Of a stretch of 10,181 bases of DNA, positions 8,001 to 10,181 are shown piece by piece (the first letter of the stretch is position 1; every line of letters starts with the position of its first letter). This DNA is from an uncultured Caryophanales bacterium (GTDB lineage: Bacteria > Bacillota_I > Bacilli_A > RFN20 > CAG-288). The notes beneath the pieces were generated by a model. The model made no database searches. It worked only from the letters and a program-made list of their open reading frames with translations, and was not told the DNA's origin. Where the stretch lies: positions 1 to 10,181 of the forward strand of contig CALBLI010000065.1 of the NCBI GenBank assembly GCA_937896065.1, read 5' to 3'. A program made the position numbers and the translations under genes.

Positions 8001-9420
8001 CTAAAATTGAATCCTTAAAGAATTCTTTAATCATTTTTAAAGCAGTTATTAAATCTTTCCCAGATTCAATATTCTCATAAGTTATATTAGATGTTTTTAA
8101 AGTGAATTCAGATAATTTTTTATCGGTTTTAACAAAAAAATCAATCTCATCAATTATTTGAAATGATGTCGAATATCTGACAGCACCAAATTCAATAATA
8201 TCATCATAACGATTAGATAAACCAGTTGTTTCAATATCAAAAACAACAAACTCACTTTTTGTTAAATCTTTATCGCTTGGATTATAGATAGCATGTGTGA
8301 GTTTTTTTTCATCTGAAATCATTGAAAACTCGCAGCCATAAATTATTTTGACACCATTTTTCTTACCAGCTTTTTGAGCTTGAGGAAAAGCTTGCACGCC
8401 ATCATGATCAGTTATAGCAATAGCTTCCATATTAAAATGTTTTGCCATTTTAACATAATCTTCAATTTCAGAAACCCCATCGAAAGGAGACATCTTAGTA
8501 TGAAGATGCAGTTCAACTCTTTTTTTATCGGAAGTATCTTCTCTTAAAATTGGATTATCAATCACTTCTATTGAATCATATGAAATGACTAATTTATTTG
8601 AATATTTGTCGATATTAGGTTTGCCATAAACTCTTACTTTAACACCTGTTGAATATTTATTTATTTCTTCAATAGGCATTTCTTTCTTTTCAAATAATGA
8701 AATAGTGATAGCATCACTATTATCAGAAATTGAGATATTTCGAATAATTTTACCAGTTTTAGTTTTGCGGTCTTCAAAAGCAAAGATAACACCTTCAACT
8801 ATAACCATTCTGAAATTGTTTATATCTTTTAATCTACATGGTTGATAATTAGAATTTATTTCTTCTTGTTCTTTTAAAAACTTTGCATGTTCTTTACTTT
8901 CTTCAAGTATTTTTTGATCTCTTTCCTTTTTAAAATTATTTAAATCCTCATTTGTCAAATCTTCTTGAGTATATATTCCATATGGGCAATTAATTTTCTT
9001 TAAAAAAGTTGCAATTCTTGTTGCTTCTTCACTGACTTCATAAGTATTAGAACCTGGTTGATAATGCAGATATATCTTCTTACTTATATTATCAATGCTT
9101 CCTTCAGTGAATATGAAGGAACCGTTCTCATATAGATTATCAACTAGTAATGAAAGAGATGAACTATCAGTCTCATCTTCATACTTGAAAGACAATTCAA
9201 TTGCAAAATCACCATTTTTAGAGAAATCATCGACTTTATCAAGTAATTGTAGATAAGTATTATAATTTAAATAAGTGTGAACTTTAATAGTACCAGTGAC
9301 AAGTCTTTTTTCTTTAATAGAAGTAACATCTAAAAAGGATGCATCGTTAAATTCACGAAGCAAAGTCTCATCGGTAAAATTTATTTTTTTAAAAAATCTT
9401 TCTAAAATTTTATCCATCAT
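5041..9420 (-). CDS. polC: DNA polymerase III alpha subunit, PolC type (Gram-positive replicative polymerase)
   Basis: This replicative polymerase has built-in proofreading; its 1459 residues are close to the ~1437 of B. subtilis PolC. In order: N-terminal domains (1-190, charged at 150-190), an OB fold (about 200-288), and a PHP domain beginning HLHTKMSPFDG (305-315) with TDHDG (337-341). A DEDDh exonuclease is inserted next (Asp395, Glu397, Asp481, His537, Asp542), after which PHP resumes (ATGDCHY 708-714). The polymerase core has GSRGSVGSS (881-889), a zinc knuckle (Cys909, 912, 934, 937), catalytic Asp963 and Asp965 in PDIDLNFP, Asp1093 in KFDMLAHQDP, and GQHPGG (1043-1048). The C-terminal ISLF (1453-1456) resembles the clamp-binding QLSLF motif, with Arg in place of Gln. 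AAGGAG lies only two bases from the first ATG but five from the second, so translation more likely starts at 9417 (Met2). The gene is divergent from hsp20. All catalytic residues are present, so it should be functional and essential. Confidence 0.98.
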   Translation of the reverse strand: MMDKILERFFKKINFTDETLLREFNDASFLDVTSIKEKRLVTGTIKVHTYLNYNTYLQLLDKVDDFSKNGDFAIELSFKYEDETDSSSLSLLVDNLYENGSFIFTEGSIDNISKKIYLHYQPGSNTYEVSEEATRIATFLKKINCPYGIYTQEDLTNEDLNNFKKERDQKILEESKEHAKFLKEQEEINSNYQPCRLKDINNFRMVIVEGVIFAFEDRKTKTGKIIRNISISDNSDAITISLFEKKEMPIEEINKYSTGVKVRVYGKPNIDKYSNKLVISYDSIEVIDNPILREDTSDKKRVELHLHTKMSPFDGVSEIEDYVKMAKHFNMEAIAITDHDGVQAFPQAQKAGKKNGVKIIYGCEFSMISDEKKLTHAIYNPSDKDLTKSEFVVFDIETTGLSNRYDDIIEFGAVRYSTSFQIIDEIDFFVKTDKKLSEFTLKTSNITYENIESGKDLITALKMIKEFFKDSILVAHNAYFDVDFINEKLKENNLEEIKNPVIDTLPLARYLYPDLKSYREESLANYFKLSFSSSEAHRANYDARHLGEIFSIMQPELVGKHKIKIHKDIQNLEYEDKTIMSLHPYHVVVLAKNQEGIKDLYELVSDASIKHLNKQGNPILLKSILQEKRKNLLVGSSCLNGDVFEKASTKSLDLLKESMEFFDYIEVQPPQVYSYLINKGQIDDEDELHSIIKDIIACAKSLNKIVVATGDCHYVNREDKIFRDVIIATKGLRNTRHPLCMLPKENDSEEVKRKYYKNPTPNPDQEFLSTDEMLSAFSFLNDDKLVEEIVITNTNQISSMIENCQACKDGTYPPSLPGSDENLKDLVYKTAKEMYGDPLPDLIEERLETELKGIIGGGYSVHYYLSSIIIKWCNDNGYIVGSRGSVGSSLVATMSGITEVNPLPPHYYCKKCHHIEWADVLQYESGIDLPEKMCPNCHTPLIRDGQNIPFATFLGFKAEKVPDIDLNFPSDFQATAHAHMREILNKTGNTCYKAGTIQTIKDKKAYGYALGFFETRGVQTSKIRDAYIDYLAHGLYGIKASTGQHPGGIIVIPKGMSVTDFTPVQYPAGKLDADWETTHFDFHAIHDNVLKFDMLAHQDPVAIKMMCDFCNIKISEMNEKIPLYDEKALSIFWSTDALNLKENILQEKCGALGIPEFGTRIGRNTLLETNAHCFADLVRISGLSHGTDVYAGNARDLIIDEGKSLRDVIACRDDIMVRLHEDYGIEYTDSFQIMEIVRKGNFCQPAFAEKREKYTKLMVEHHVPDYYIASCEKIKYLFPRGHAVAYVSMAVRVAYFKVHHPLAYYATYFSVRATAFDIETMEKGLNACVKKLDEINTKIQNRINSAKDEALVDTFEQSIEMFDRGISFAKMDINNCHYNKFLIDEKTNSIIPSFNVIDGAGEVMPEKIYTERIKNGAYTSIENLVSRTGIGKSLIEKFKQYGLLDNLKEDDRISLFDFM

Positions 9421-9422
9421 TT

Positions 9423-9428
9423 CTCCTT
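9423..9428 (-). promoter_or_regulatory. polC ribosome binding site
   Basis: AAGGAG on the minus strand is two bases from the ATG at 9420 and five from the adjacent in-frame ATG at 9417. The spacing favours the second ATG, which would drop one Met from the product. Confidence 0.7.
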
Positions 9429-9444
9429 ATTAAAGGCACACATA

Positions 9445-9450
9445 ATTATA
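9445..9450 (-). promoter_or_regulatory. Possible -10 element of polC
   Basis: TATAAT on the minus strand lies 24 bases before the polC ATG. The -35 region at 17-base spacing (CTTATA) is poor. An alternative pairs TTGATA (9488-9483) with TAATAT (9466-9461) at a 16-base spacer. Neither is decisive in this AT-rich gap. Confidence 0.3.
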
Positions 9451-9520
9451 AATAAAAAAAATATTAATATAAGTCTTGACATTATCAATATATTAAAAAA
9501 AGAAAAAATTTTTAAAATTT

Positions 9521-9547
9521 TTAGCACTTCCCCTTGTAAAGTGCTAA
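9521..9547. promoter_or_regulatory. CIRCE element 1 (HrcA operator)
   Basis: TTAGCACTT, nine bases, AAGTGCTAA. This has the exact geometry of the HrcA-binding CIRCE consensus (TTAGCACTC-N9-GAGTGCTAA), with one symmetric change per arm. The complementarity extends outward to 12 bp arms (9518-9529 and 9539-9550). Its centre overlaps the -35 region of the hsp20 promoter, so bound HrcA would block polymerase until heat stress relieves it. Confidence 0.93.
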
Positions 9548-9561
9548 AAACTGTTTATAAT
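9534..9561 (+). promoter_or_regulatory. hsp20 promoter
   Basis: TTGTAA (9534-9539, four of six) and a perfect TATAAT (9556-9561) are separated by 16 bases. The -35 lies inside CIRCE 1 and the -10 lies between the two CIRCE elements. Predicted initiation near 9568 falls in CIRCE 2. The A/T tracts at 9495-9520 could act as an UP element. Confidence 0.75.
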
Positions 9562-9565
9562 ATAT

Positions 9566-9592
9566 TTAGCAATCAACAAAGAAGACTGCTAA
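9566..9592. promoter_or_regulatory. CIRCE-like element 2
   Basis: TTAGCAATC, nine bases, GACTGCTAA. This has the same 9-9-9 geometry as CIRCE, with one mismatch to the consensus in each arm at non-equivalent positions. A perfectly paired core, TATTTAGCA (9563-9571) and TGCTAAATA (9587-9595), overlaps it. It sits downstream of the -10, over the predicted start site and leader, so the two elements bracket the promoter. Confidence 0.7.
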
Positions 9593-9600
9593 ATAATATC

Positions 9601-9605
9601 GGAGG
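9601..9605 (+). promoter_or_regulatory. hsp20 ribosome binding site
   Basis: GGAGG lies nine bases before the ATG at 9615 and supports that start. It lies nine bases past CIRCE 2, whose hairpin in the RNA could also affect the leader. Confidence 0.85.
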
Positions 9606-9614
9606 ATAATTATT

Positions 9615-10103
9615 ATGAACGAGAAAATTACAAATCAAAAAACAAAAGAAAATCATGTTGAAAATCAACACAAGGAACATTTAACTCCTGCTAGAAGAAA
9701 TGACTACTATTCACTTTTAAATCCATTCCTTTCATTATTTGATGATAGTTTCTCACATGACTTCTCAAATAATTCAAATATCTTGAAAACAGATATAACT
9801 GAAAGAAAAGATGGATATTTATTTGAGGTAGAAGTTCCAGGTATTGATAAAAAAGATGTTTCTATCAATTTGAATAAAGGTTATCTTGAAATTGGTGTTA
9901 AAACTAACAAGAAAGTTGAAGAAGATGGTCATAAGAAGATACATTCAGAAAGATTCTATGGTTCATATTCTAGAAGCTATTTTGTCGGTTATGACATCAA
10001 ACGTAAAGATATATCAGCTAAGCTTGAAAATGGTGTTCTAAAAGTCAACATCAACAAACCTGCTGAAGAGAAAAATGAAGATAACTTCATTGAAATTGAA
10101 TAA
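9615..10103 (+). CDS. Hsp20/alpha-crystallin family small heat shock protein
   Basis: This ATP-independent holdase binds unfolding cytoplasmic proteins and passes them to the DnaK and Clp machinery. The 162 residues are typical of the family. A polar, flexible N-terminus (1-30) leads into NPFLSLFDD (36-44). The alpha-crystallin domain (about 57-148) contains EVEVPGIDKKDVSI (71-84), SERFYGSYSRSY (111-122) and the signature LENGVLKVNINKP (137-149). The C-terminal tail carries the I-x-I motif Ile159-Glu-Ile161, which docks between dimers in oligomers. The gene appears monocistronic, with its own CIRCE-controlled promoter, GGAGG site and strong terminator, so heat induction through HrcA is expected. 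Nothing looks truncated. Confidence 0.96.
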   Translation: MNEKITNQKTKENHVENQHKEHLTPARRNDYYSLLNPFLSLFDDSFSHDFSNNSNILKTDITERKDGYLFEVEVPGIDKKDVSINLNKGYLEIGVKTNKKVEEDGHKKIHSERFYGSYSRSYFVGYDIKRKDISAKLENGVLKVNINKPAEEKNEDNFIEIE

Positions 10104-10132
10104 AAATAGAGAGTGCTTACTTTTCTAACTAT

Positions 10133-10162
10133 AAGGTAGCTTTAATAAAGCTACCTTTTTTT
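10133..10162 (+). terminator. Intrinsic terminator of hsp20
   Basis: AAGGTAGCTTT (10133-10143) pairs perfectly with AAAGCTACCTT (10147-10157) across a 3-base loop, and seven consecutive T bases (10156-10162) follow. It starts 29 bases past the hsp20 stop and is the only textbook rho-independent terminator in the window. Confidence 0.93.
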
Positions 10163-10181
10163 ATAAACAAAATGTCATATA

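Noticed and set aside
9476..9481. Exact TTGACA on the plus strand in the polC-hsp20 gap
   Set aside because: No acceptable -10 lies 15-19 bases downstream; the hsp20 promoter at 9534-9561 is far better placed.
10111..10119. GAGTGCTTA, resembling a CIRCE half site, after hsp20
   Set aside because: There is no partner arm at N9 spacing and it lies downstream of the gene, so it is a chance match.

Overview
The window looks like chromosome of a very AT-rich, low-GC Gram-positive-type bacterium. The evidence is a PolC-type replicative polymerase with an internal exonuclease domain (Bacillota and Mollicutes/Erysipelotrichia-like lineages), CIRCE operators, strong GGAGG ribosome binding sites and TAA stops on all five genes. 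Tryptophan is TGG where I checked and no in-frame TGA is read through, so the genetic code appears standard. A gut-type anaerobe near the Erysipelotrichia, Acholeplasma or RF39-like groups is plausible, but this is inference.

Layout. Bases 1-188 hold no convincing protein gene. They contain a near-consensus plus-strand promoter and a perfect 17-bp AT-rich inverted repeat. Four genes follow on the minus strand, read right to left: polC (9420-5041), preT (4974-3736), preA (3736-2489) and a 750-residue glycoside-hydrolase-family-2-like protein (2441-189). On the plus strand, divergent from polC, lies an Hsp20 small heat shock gene (9615-10103) with a strong terminator.

How they work together. 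preT and preA overlap by one base (TAATG) and encode the two subunits of NAD-dependent dihydropyrimidine dehydrogenase, which interconverts uracil/thymine and their 5,6-dihydro forms. A perfect 9-bp-arm palindrome covers the extended -10 of the preTA promoter and is probably a repressor operator. The GH2-like gene starts 47 bases after preA and could be co-transcribed, but also has its own candidate promoter. It keeps the whole GH2 architecture yet lacks the catalytic glutamates and other active-site residues, so it looks like a retained pseudoenzyme. It is the most unusual object in the window. The hsp20 promoter is bracketed by two CIRCE-like elements (9521-9547 and 9566-9592), which points to HrcA repression.

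I saw no tRNA, rRNA, CRISPR array, insertion sequence or phage gene. No clearly new multi-gene system is evident; the leads are the degenerate GH2 protein and the regulatory architecture.
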